A stretch of 64,000 nt of DNA from Simiduia sp. 21SJ11W-1 (lineage in GTDB: Bacteria; Pseudomonadota; Gammaproteobacteria; Pseudomonadales; Cellvibrionaceae): NCBI RefSeq assembly GCF_024138675.1, contig NZ_CP090959.1, positions 3,708,001-3,772,000 on the forward strand, given 5' to 3'. Each line of letters starts with the position of its first letter. Positions within the stretch are counted from its first letter, which is position 1. Positions 1 through 7,121 of the stretch are shown piece after piece. The notes under the pieces were generated by a model that saw only the letters and a list, made by a program, of their open reading frames with translations, searched no databases and was not told the DNA's origin. The translations under genes were made by a program, and so were the position numbers.

Positions 1-1
1 T

Positions 2-424
2 GGATTGTGCGGTGACTGCCTGGAAGCCGAAATTACCGAAAACTTTATGATGCAGGATGTCGATAAAGCCGTGGAGGTGATGCACAGCTTGCGTGAACTG
101 GCCATTACCATTGCGGTAGATGATTTCGGCACCGGCTATTCATCGCTGGCCTACCTGCAAAAACTGCCAATTCATCGCCTGAAAATTGATCGCGCTTTTG
201 TGCGCGACATCCCCAATAACGCCAACGACATGGCCATCGCCCAATCGATCATTGCGCTTGGCGAAAGCTTGGGCCTTGAGATACTTGCAGAGGGCATTGA
301 AACCCGCGAGCAACAGGCATTCCTGCGTGAAAAGGGCTGCCGCTCAGGCCAAGGCTATTTATTTTCCCGCCCGTTAGATCCAAAGGCTGTGGAGTATTGG
401 CTCACCAAAGGCGACGATATATAG
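2..424 (+). CDS. EAL-domain cyclic-di-GMP phosphodiesterase, C-terminal part (cut by left edge)
   Basis: Only the last ~140 residues are in the window; the frame is open to the edge. Visible EAL-domain signatures are the metal/substrate motif EITEN, the loop DDFGTGYSSLAYL, KIDRAFV and the late catalytic motif AEGIET. These indicate hydrolysis of c-di-GMP to pGpG. All EAL residues visible here look intact, so this half at least is not degenerate. The N-terminus, which could carry a GGDEF, PAS or membrane sensor domain, lies outside. It converges with the 467-1258 gene across a 42-base gap that holds only a weak GC-rich stem. Confidence 0.9.
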   Translation, partial: GLCGDCLEAEITENFMMQDVDKAVEVMHSLRELAITIAVDDFGTGYSSLAYLQKLPIHRLKIDRAFVRDIPNNANDMAIAQSIIALGESLGLEILAEGIETREQQAFLREKGCRSGQGYLFSRPLDPKAVEYWLTKGDDI

Positions 425-466
425 CGTGCAGGCAGCGCCTTGGGCGGCGCACAACCCCTCGCTAGA

Positions 467-1258
467 TCAGTGCTTGGCCCACTGGTAGATTAATCCGCCA
501 TCAATGGGGTAGAGCTTTTTTTGCCAGCTGAAGCCCTGGGCTGTAAGCCAGCTTGCCAGCGCAGTGTGTGCCGATGCTTTTTCCGCGGGCACTGGCGTCT
601 CGGGCAGAACAGCGCACAATGGCGCCTTGATAAAACTTTCATACAAAGGCGACTGCGGCAGCAGCTCTGCATGGCTATGGCTGACTGACAGCTCGCCAAT
701 GCCCGTTAAGCGCTCACCAATACCCGCCCAAAATTCGGGCTTACCGGGCACTGCAACATAGATGCCTTCCGGAAACAGTGCGCACGACTGCTCTACAAAG
801 CGCAAGGCAGCATCAAGCAGGCTGGCCTGAACGGCTGCCTGCTCGGTTTCAACTGCTGTATCAATCACGCAAAGTGAGATGCAGCCCTGCCCCAGCAGCG
901 ATTGATCCAGGGTCAGTAGCTTTTGCGCATGGCACACAGAGAGGCTATCGGAGCGATGCAAAATGTGGCCAATGCTAAAGCTCAAGGCGCAGAACTGGTA
1001 GCCTGCCAGGCTTTGCAATTCAACAAAGCCCGCGAGCTTGCCTGCATGCTCGGCCACTAAAATGATGTTGCCCGCAGACTCACCTTCAGCGTATTGATGT
1101 GAAAGTATCGCCTCGGCAACCTGCTGCTCAGCCGCCCATTCGCGCAGCACATAGCGGCCTATTACCGGTGTGCCACTTACCATTAACTGTTTAATAGCCG
1201 CCAGGTCTTCTGCGGCAACCGGGCGCACGGCCAAAGGCTGGTTATTTTCGTGTTTCAT
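467..1258 (-). CDS. Divergent arginine N-succinyltransferase (AstA)-family protein, second copy
   Basis: 263 residues, about 80 fewer than a usual AstA. It aligns with the AstA plan: an N-terminal GNAT-like start (LAVRPVAAEDLAAIKQL), then an SFSIGHILHRS...SLSVCHAQ segment corresponding to the FRIGTVVHAS...LGVYN region of AstA, then LLTLDQSLLGQGCISLC matching the LTLSNDYTGCSELCSLF region. The usual C-terminal VDIFDAGP segment is not evident. The start ATG overlaps the astA stop (ATGA), so the two are translationally coupled. In Pseudomonas the enzyme is made from two related subunits (AruF/AruG), so this may be a diverged partner subunit. An unrelated GNAT function cannot be excluded. Confidence 0.6.
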   Translation of the reverse strand: MKHENNQPLAVRPVAAEDLAAIKQLMVSGTPVIGRYVLREWAAEQQVAEAILSHQYAEGESAGNIILVAEHAGKLAGFVELQSLAGYQFCALSFSIGHILHRSDSLSVCHAQKLLTLDQSLLGQGCISLCVIDTAVETEQAAVQASLLDAALRFVEQSCALFPEGIYVAVPGKPEFWAGIGERLTGIGELSVSHSHAELLPQSPLYESFIKAPLCAVLPETPVPAEKASAHTALASWLTAQGFSWQKKLYPIDGGLIYQWAKH

Positions 1259-2226
1259 GGCGCAGGCACCTCACCGACATATCGCAATGCTTGATGCTCT
1301 GTACCGAGCAGGTGGCGTTCGGCACTGGCCACGCACATAAAATTTTGTACAGCCAGCGGCGCAAACCAACCTGCGGGCAAGTTTTCATTGTTCGCAGCCG
1401 CCAGCACCTGGCTGTTGCGCAAACTGTAGAGGTAGTCGCGCCGGCAGGTAAAGCAGGGGCCGGCATCAAAGATGTCTACGTGGGGGCTCTGTACAAAGCC
1501 TTCTGTTTTGGCAACGGCAATCACATCGGCGTCTTCCGGTGCGGCCTTGCCAATCACACTGCGGGCATCGTCGTTAAGCAGTGCCTCATAAATGGGGTAA
1601 GGCGGCGCCAGCTCGCCGATAAAGGCTTTGCTTAAGGTGCCACAGTAGTGCTCGGCCTGGTCGTATTCCATATTGAAAAACGCGCGCCCAACGGCGTTCC
1701 AAAAAGGCGATTCGGCTTTATGGTTTGTCACGCCCACAAACTCAACAATTACCTCTTCGCAAAAACGCTCGGGAAAACTGGCCATGAATAGAATGCGCGC
1801 GCGCGATAGCAATTCGATATTGGCACGGTTGCGGTATTGGGCGTGAATAAAGAATGCACTCAGCACGGTTTTGTCTTGATTATCGGTAACCAGTAGCAAC
1901 CGCGCTAGCCTGTTCGACTCGCCCGTGGTTTGTGAGTAGGCCAAATAGCGCTCGCGCCGAAAATTAAAATAGGGGTCGCGTACGCCGGATTTGGCCACCA
2001 AACCGCTGATCCCCACAAGCTCGCCGCTGGCCTCGTCGATTAGCGCAAACAGGTACTCTTCGTCGCCAGGTGTACTTACATTTTTGGCAAAAGATTGCTC
2101 GCTACGCGCCAATCGCTCGGCCAAGCGCCCGCTATCTTCCGGAAGCGAGGTCAGGCCCACGGGGCTGTCGAACGCCAGGCGCTCAACCGCTGCCAAATCG
2201 CTCTGTACACATGGCCGCACGAACAT
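1255..2226 (-). CDS. astA: Arginine N-succinyltransferase
   Basis: First step of the arginine succinyltransferase (AST) pathway: L-arginine plus succinyl-CoA gives N2-succinylarginine; cytoplasmic. 323 residues, close to the normal AstA length. Family blocks visible in order are SPVGLTSLP near the N-terminus, the YFNFRRERYLAYS strand, FMASFPERF, the SPFWNAVGRAFFNMEY block, FIGELAPPYPIYEALL and the C-terminal VDIFDAGP. The ATG overlaps the cyanophycinase stop by one base (TAATG). Its position after cyanophycinase and isoaspartyl dipeptidase genes implies that it receives arginine freed from cyanophycin. The remaining AST genes (astB-E) are not in the window. Confidence 0.88.
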   Translation of the reverse strand: MFVRPCVQSDLAAVERLAFDSPVGLTSLPEDSGRLAERLARSEQSFAKNVSTPGDEEYLFALIDEASGELVGISGLVAKSGVRDPYFNFRRERYLAYSQTTGESNRLARLLLVTDNQDKTVLSAFFIHAQYRNRANIELLSRARILFMASFPERFCEEVIVEFVGVTNHKAESPFWNAVGRAFFNMEYDQAEHYCGTLSKAFIGELAPPYPIYEALLNDDARSVIGKAAPEDADVIAVAKTEGFVQSPHVDIFDAGPCFTCRRDYLYSLRNSQVLAAANNENLPAGWFAPLAVQNFMCVASAERHLLGTEHQALRYVGEVPAP

Positions 2227-3476
2227 TATGGCCGCACCTCTTTGGCCAAGTGCACGGCACCGGGCAATATGGAAAATGTCGCACTGCCAATGGTGTACAT
2301 ATCTTTGGTACCGTCTAGATAGGCCCAGTAACCCTGGCTGCTTTTTTGCTCGCCAAACACATAGCGCAAGGTTTTTACACCGCTTGCGGTTTTAACGTGT
2401 GTCCAGCGCTCTACCCTATCGCTATCTGCGTTATCTAACAATTCAAACCCCAGCAGTTCATCCAAACGCTGATTACCTACCGCCATACCACCACCCACAA
2501 CGACTGCACCGCCAAAGGCCTCATTGCCGCGCGTGGCGTGCTTGCCCGGTGCAGGCGTGAGCTTATTAGAAGTAAGTGTATAGCTGTCGCCACGGCTAAG
2601 CAGGCTCAGCTCCAAATCGCGAATGTCGCGCTGGCCTTGCACCCAATTGCAGCGGGCATCGGCGGCATTAAGCACAGTCACGTTGCCGCGCCCGATTGCA
2701 GTAAAGGTATTTGTTGAAAGATCCACCCAGGCGCCCGTGTCTTCATCGATACCCACGCCCAACACCTTGGGTACTTCACACATTGCCGCAGCCAGGCGGC
2801 CCAGGCGCGCCTTGCGATCGAAATGCTGATCTACCAACACCCCAGGCCAAAAGCCCAGGCCCTTTCGAATGTGCAGGGCACCTTGCTCTTGCGCCTCCAT
2901 GCCCGGGTAGTCTTGGCTGGCAGGTGCAATTAACGCCGAAACGCTGTCGCCGGCGGCAATCATTTGTGCACTCATCATGGCGGCACCGGCACTGGTACCG
3001 CCCACCACACCACCGGCGGCCAACTGCGCCCTGATGTGTGCCAGCAGCGGCGTATCTTTGCCTTGTTCAGTTAACAGGGTTTGGGTAATGCGCGTTTGGT
3101 CACCACCTACAAACCAGTAGTGGCGCACGTTTTTTAACGAGGCCACAAGCTTTTGATTGTGCGCATTGCCGGCCCAGGCAGATTCATCAACCGCGGTTGA
3201 GGAGTCATCAACCACGGCCAAAGGCACCAGGTGAATGGCGCTTTCATCTACGCCGTAATGCAATAAATCGCGTTTAAATTGGTTGGCATAGTGCATTGGC
3301 CGGCCCGAGGCCACGGGCACAATGGCAATGGGCGCGCCTTTGGCATCGTCGATAAGTGCGCGATATACGGCTTCGTTGCTGCTGGTTAAGGCACCACCCA
3401 CAACCAACAGTTTGCCGCCTGCGGCTGCTTGCACTGAAAGCCCAAAACCCAACAGGGCCACAAGCCATTTATTCAT
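2226..3476 (-). CDS. Exported cyanophycinase (peptidase S51 family)
   Basis: Predicted to cut cyanophycin to beta-Asp-Arg dipeptides. 416 residues from the ATG chosen here, which has a GGAG seven or eight bases upstream; a GTG three codons earlier is possible. A signal peptide is visible (MNKWLVALLGFGLSVQA-A), so the enzyme is periplasmic or secreted, unlike cytoplasmic CphB. Catalytic features are the nucleophile elbow GGTSAGAA (Ser162), the GGDQ motif (Gln127) and the DQHF...RLGRL block (His218). The ~130-residue C-terminal extension with AFGGAVVVGGGMAVG is typical of the longer exported forms. The gene overlaps the upstream regulator gene by eight bases. Confidence 0.88.
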   Translation of the reverse strand: MNKWLVALLGFGLSVQAAAGGKLLVVGGALTSSNEAVYRALIDDAKGAPIAIVPVASGRPMHYANQFKRDLLHYGVDESAIHLVPLAVVDDSSTAVDESAWAGNAHNQKLVASLKNVRHYWFVGGDQTRITQTLLTEQGKDTPLLAHIRAQLAAGGVVGGTSAGAAMMSAQMIAAGDSVSALIAPASQDYPGMEAQEQGALHIRKGLGFWPGVLVDQHFDRKARLGRLAAAMCEVPKVLGVGIDEDTGAWVDLSTNTFTAIGRGNVTVLNAADARCNWVQGQRDIRDLELSLLSRGDSYTLTSNKLTPAPGKHATRGNEAFGGAVVVGGGMAVGNQRLDELLGFELLDNADSDRVERWTHVKTASGVKTLRYVFGEQKSSQGYWAYLDGTKDMYTIGSATFSILPGAVHLAKEVRP

Positions 3477-4398
3477 GTGTATCACTCCGGTTCATAAACT
3501 GGCTGCGCTCTTCGCGCGGGGTAAGATTGAATCGCTGGCGGTAGGCCGTACTGAAATGCGGGCCGGAAGAAAAACCACAGCGCCCGCTGATTTCCACAAT
3601 GGACAAATTGCTTTCCAACAACAGGCGCTTGGCAGCATCCAGGCGCAGGTTCAGGTAGTAGCGCGAGGGAACTTCCTGCAGATATTTTTTGAATAAGCGC
3701 TCAAGCTGGCGGCGCGAAATGGATAGGTAATCGGCAATTTCGCTGGTGGCCAAGGGCTCTTCAATGTTGGCTTCCATCAACGCCACGCCTTCCAAGAGTT
3801 TTGGATCTTGCGCGCCAAGGTGGGTTTGCAATGGCACCTTTTGGCGATCATCGCCACTGCGTATGCGCTCACATTGCAATCGATCGGCCACTTCGCTTGC
3901 CAGGCCAACGCCCTGCACCTTGCGCAACCAATGCAACATCAGATGCACGCTGGCCAATTCACCAGCGCAGGTAACGCAGCGCTCGCTCCACTCAAACAGA
4001 TGGCTGCTGAATTGCACCCGCGGGTAGCGGGCGCGCAGGCCATCGAGCATTTGCCATGGGGTCGCCGCGCGCTGGCCGTCGAGCAAACCGCTGTCAGCCA
4101 GAAGCGCCACACCACTGCCCAGTGCCAACAGGCGGCAATGGGCGGATTTCTCAACGAGCGCGGCGGATAAATCCCCGGCCAATAGCGATTGATGCGGCCA
4201 TTGGTTATCGCCACATAAAATAATATGCGCACCCTGAAAAGCATCGAGTGCCGCCGGCTGATCGCTCAGTTGGTATTGAAACAAAGGCTGTTCGGCACTG
4301 CGGTTGGCCTCTTCCATCACTTGTGCCACCAGCGTGCTGCTAAGCCGTGAGGCCCGCGGCAGCTGGTAAACAAGTACGTGGATGGGCCGCTGTGTCAT
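3469..4398 (-). CDS. argR: ArgR-type AraC/XylS transcriptional regulator (GATase1-like sensor plus HTH)
   Basis: 309 residues: an N-terminal DJ-1/PfpI-like (GlxA-type) domain to about residue 190, then an AraC-type double HTH at about 205-300 (SEIADYLSISRRQLERLF and CGFSSGPHFSTAYRQ). The stretches SHLFEW, LMEANIEEPL, SRRQLERLFKKYL, SSGPHFS and TPREERSQ closely match, as I recall it, the arginine-responsive AraC-type ArgR of Pseudomonas aeruginosa, which controls the aru (AST) operon. It is unrelated to the hexameric ArgR repressor of E. coli. The start chosen overlaps the dipeptidase stop (ATGA). Lying inside the operon, it probably senses arginine released from the polymer and activates its own locus. 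Confidence 0.85.
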   Translation of the reverse strand: MTQRPIHVLVYQLPRASRLSSTLVAQVMEEANRSAEQPLFQYQLSDQPAALDAFQGAHIILCGDNQWPHQSLLAGDLSAALVEKSAHCRLLALGSGVALLADSGLLDGQRAATPWQMLDGLRARYPRVQFSSHLFEWSERCVTCAGELASVHLMLHWLRKVQGVGLASEVADRLQCERIRSGDDRQKVPLQTHLGAQDPKLLEGVALMEANIEEPLATSEIADYLSISRRQLERLFKKYLQEVPSRYYLNLRLDAAKRLLLESNLSIVEISGRCGFSSGPHFSTAYRQRFNLTPREERSQFMNRSDTHE

Positions 4399-5558
4399 TC
4401 GGCAAACAGCCTGCGAAAGGTGAGCTCCTGCTCCCGCATTAACCACTTGCCATTGCTCATTACCGAGCGCACTGCGTGGGTTTCGGCATCCACAAGATTA
4501 AAGGTGGCGGCCATGCCCGCCTTCACCCGCCCCGCCTGGCCAAGGCCTAACACCCGCGCGGGGTTAAGGGTGGCCACCGCCAGTGCTTTTTCAGCGGGCA
4601 GGCGTGCAAACAGTGAACGCACTTCATCCCACAAGCTGCCAATGGCCGCCACTTCCAGCCCATCCAGCCGGCCTGCCGCATTAAAGTGCGGCAGCGAGCC
4701 CTGGGCGTCAGAGGAAAGAGTCATCTGCGCAAGGGGTGCACCCAGCTCAAGGGCGTACATTAGGGCATCGGCTGCGCGGCGCTCGCCCATGGCCAGAATT
4801 GCCTCGGTGGTGCTGGTGGTGAAATCCAGGTAGCCGCCGCGCTTGGCGTAGGCCACACCCTTTTCAATGAGCGCATCACTGCGGCCTATGTGGGTGGGGT
4901 AAAACTGGTTGATGGGGATGGCGGTGTTATCCACAACATCGTGCAGTAATTGCAGCGCGGTTTCGTCTTCACCCACGTGAATACTCACAACACCCGACTT
5001 GCCCGACAACATGCCGGCCACGCGGGCATCCGAGGCCAGCCGCGCCAATTCTTGCCAGCTGGGTTGCGAGCCGCGGTGATCGGCAATGGCCACTTCACCC
5101 ACGCCCAGCACCGGATCTATCAGCATGATGTCTTGACGGAGATCACCGGTAAGGGTTTTCACCGGCAGCTGGTAGCTGCCGCTGTGCATATAGCAGTTCA
5201 GCCCTTGGGCACGCAGCGCCTGGGTTTTGCCGAACAATTCGCCGAGGCTGCGGCAGGTGGCATCGGTACCCAGTACCCCCACCAGTGTGGTTACCCCGGC
5301 GCGCACGGCATCTTCGGCGTTCAGCTCCGGTGTGCGGGTGGCATAGCCTCCTTCACCGCCACCACCGGTAATGTGTACGAGCGAGTCTACCAGGCCCGGA
5401 ATTAGCCATTGGCCACCGGCATCTACGGTTTCCACGGGCAGGCCCGCGGGCGCCAGGTTCGGCTCCATGGCGAGAATCTGCGAACCGGCCACCAGCAGAT
5501 CCAGCTGGCCGCAATCTTGTGGGGCAAATACCCGAGCATTTTTAATCAGCGTTAACAT
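4395..5558 (-). CDS. iadA: Isoaspartyl dipeptidase (M38 amidohydrolase) with altered metal ligands
   Basis: Cytoplasmic enzyme predicted to hydrolyse beta-Asp-Arg to Asp and Arg. 387 residues from the ATG preceded by AAGGA; an upstream in-frame extension has no signal and was not used. Family blocks: HITGGGGEGG (62-71), TTLVGVLGTD, SGSYQLPVKTLTG, ADHRGSQPS, IHVGED (His194), PTHIGR (His223) and LSSDAQG (Asp284). Two ligands differ from E. coli IadA. The first His of the HxH pair is Leu60 (DSLVH in place of DQHVH), and the position of the carbamylated lysine is Glu155 (GVGEVAIADHR). This suggests a one-metal site like that of NagA. Confidence 0.87.
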   Translation of the reverse strand: MLTLIKNARVFAPQDCGQLDLLVAGSQILAMEPNLAPAGLPVETVDAGGQWLIPGLVDSLVHITGGGGEGGYATRTPELNAEDAVRAGVTTLVGVLGTDATCRSLGELFGKTQALRAQGLNCYMHSGSYQLPVKTLTGDLRQDIMLIDPVLGVGEVAIADHRGSQPSWQELARLASDARVAGMLSGKSGVVSIHVGEDETALQLLHDVVDNTAIPINQFYPTHIGRSDALIEKGVAYAKRGGYLDFTTSTTEAILAMGERRAADALMYALELGAPLAQMTLSSDAQGSLPHFNAAGRLDGLEVAAIGSLWDEVRSLFARLPAEKALAVATLNPARVLGLGQAGRVKAGMAATFNLVDAETHAVRSVMSNGKWLMREQELTFRRLFAE

Positions 5559-5584
5559 CAGTTTTCCTTTAGGCCGCGCTTGCG

Positions 5585-7033
5585 CTAATAGCCTGTCATG
5601 CTGGCCGCAATGACCAGCGTACTTGAAAGACAGAACATGACAACAAAATAGCGCCACACAAATTTTACCCACACCAGCCAATCCAGGCGGGCAGCACCCA
5701 GGCACCCCATGAGTGCCGCGGAGGTGGGAATCAATATATTGGTGAGGCCGTCGCCCAGCTGAAACGCCAGCACGGCGGTTTGGCGCGACACACCCACCAA
5801 ATCAGACAGGGGCGCCATCAGCGGCATAGTGAGTGCAGCCTGGCCCGAGCCCGAAGTTACAAAAAAATTAAATACACTTTGAAACACATACATGCCCCAA
5901 GCCGCCAGCCAATCGGGCAGGTGCCCCACCACTTGGCTTGCGTTAAAAAGCACGGTGTTCAGTACACTGGGTTGATCTGGCGCGTCGCCACCCAACACCA
6001 GCACAATGCCCTTGGCCAAGGCCACAATCATGGCCGCCGGCAACAGCTGCGCGGCACCTTCACGGAAGGCGGCCACGGCGCTGTTGGGCGTCATGTTTGA
6101 AAGCTTCAACACACAGCCTATTACCGCCGCCACAAGCCCCAGGGTAAAGAACTGGGTGGCAATTTCCGGCAGGTAGTAATCGCGCTGGGTTACGCCATAA
6201 ATCACCCATGCCACGCCCGCAAGCAGCGCGAGCAACACCAGCCCATGGCCCCGCTCGAAGCGTTCGGAAACCAGCTGAGCCGATTGATTGCGGAAGGCAT
6301 CGTCTGAGCGGTGAGCCAGCGAGCGCGCCGGTTGCAACCGGATACGCCGGCCATACCAGGCCACCCAAATACAACCGAGCAAGGTAAACACACACCAGGT
6401 GCCAATACGCAGGCCCATGCCAGACATCAACGGCACGCCGGCAATGCCCTGGGCAATGGCCACCCCGAAAGGGTTCATCCAACTGGTGGCAAAGCCCACC
6501 TGGGTGGCCACATAAGTGACCAGCAGCGCGCAAATGCTGTCATAACCCATTCGCACCATGAGCGGTGCCAGCATCAGGGTAAAGGGAATAGCCTCTTCGC
6601 CCATGCCAAACACGGCGCCACCGGCAGAGAACAGCAAAAACAACACAGGCAGCAACCAATCGCTGCCGGCGGTTTGGCTGGCAATTACACGGCGTAGGCC
6701 CTGTTCAACTGCGCCGGTGGCAAAGATCACACCAAAGGCGCCGCCGGTGATGAGAATGAACGCAAACACACCGATGGCCGAGCCCCATTTATCGCCCGCC
6801 ACCAAGCCTTCAAAGGGCAGGTTGAGCAGGCCCATGGCGCCGCCTTCGGCAAACACTGGCAAACCTTGGGCGTGGGCTGCTTGCACAAAGGTATCCGGGT
6901 CCAGGCCTGCATCACCGAGGGTGAACTGGCCGGCCGGCACCCACCAGGTAAGGCCGTAGGCCAGCAGTGCCACCAACCCTAGAATGATCCAGGTATCGGG
7001 CATGCGGGTTGGCTGGGTGCTTGGGTGCGTCAT
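5585..7033 (-). CDS. YfcC-family inner-membrane transporter (amino acid or dipeptide uptake, inferred)
   Basis: 482 residues with about a dozen hydrophobic segments. Recognisable YfcC/DcuC-superfamily features are WWVPAGQF near the N-terminus, the AFILITGGAFGVIFATGAVEQGL block, the GMGEEAIPF motif, the NPFGVAIAQGIAG re-entrant-like segment, and the C-terminal TSGSGQAALTMPLMAPLSDL and LGDGLTNILIPTSAALMG. YfcC-type carriers are annotated for arginine, basic amino acids or dicarboxylates. It lies 26 bases before iadA in the same operon and is the only inner-membrane carrier of the locus, so it most likely imports beta-Asp-Arg or its amino acids from the periplasm. The substrate is inferred only from context. 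Confidence 0.8.
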   Translation of the reverse strand: MTHPSTQPTRMPDTWIILGLVALLAYGLTWWVPAGQFTLGDAGLDPDTFVQAAHAQGLPVFAEGGAMGLLNLPFEGLVAGDKWGSAIGVFAFILITGGAFGVIFATGAVEQGLRRVIASQTAGSDWLLPVLFLLFSAGGAVFGMGEEAIPFTLMLAPLMVRMGYDSICALLVTYVATQVGFATSWMNPFGVAIAQGIAGVPLMSGMGLRIGTWCVFTLLGCIWVAWYGRRIRLQPARSLAHRSDDAFRNQSAQLVSERFERGHGLVLLALLAGVAWVIYGVTQRDYYLPEIATQFFTLGLVAAVIGCVLKLSNMTPNSAVAAFREGAAQLLPAAMIVALAKGIVLVLGGDAPDQPSVLNTVLFNASQVVGHLPDWLAAWGMYVFQSVFNFFVTSGSGQAALTMPLMAPLSDLVGVSRQTAVLAFQLGDGLTNILIPTSAALMGCLGAARLDWLVWVKFVWRYFVVMFCLSSTLVIAASMTGY

Positions 7034-7086
7034 TAGCTGGGCATTCTCATGAAAAATTATTGTTGATCATCGTCAGTATAGGGGAG

Positions 7087-7115
7087 CCACCCCGAGCCAT
7101 GGCGGCTCGGGGTGG
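7087..7115 (-). promoter_or_regulatory. 12-bp perfect hairpin between TBDR and transporter genes
   Basis: Arms at 7087-7098 and 7104-7115 (CCACCCCGAGCC and its complement) with a 5-base loop. No U-run follows on the minus strand, so it is not a standard intrinsic terminator. It sits directly after the TBDR stop and before the transporter. A role in 3'-end protection or partial termination, keeping TBDR transcript above the rest of the operon, would be expected. Confidence 0.6.
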
Positions 7116-7121
7116 GCCGGA

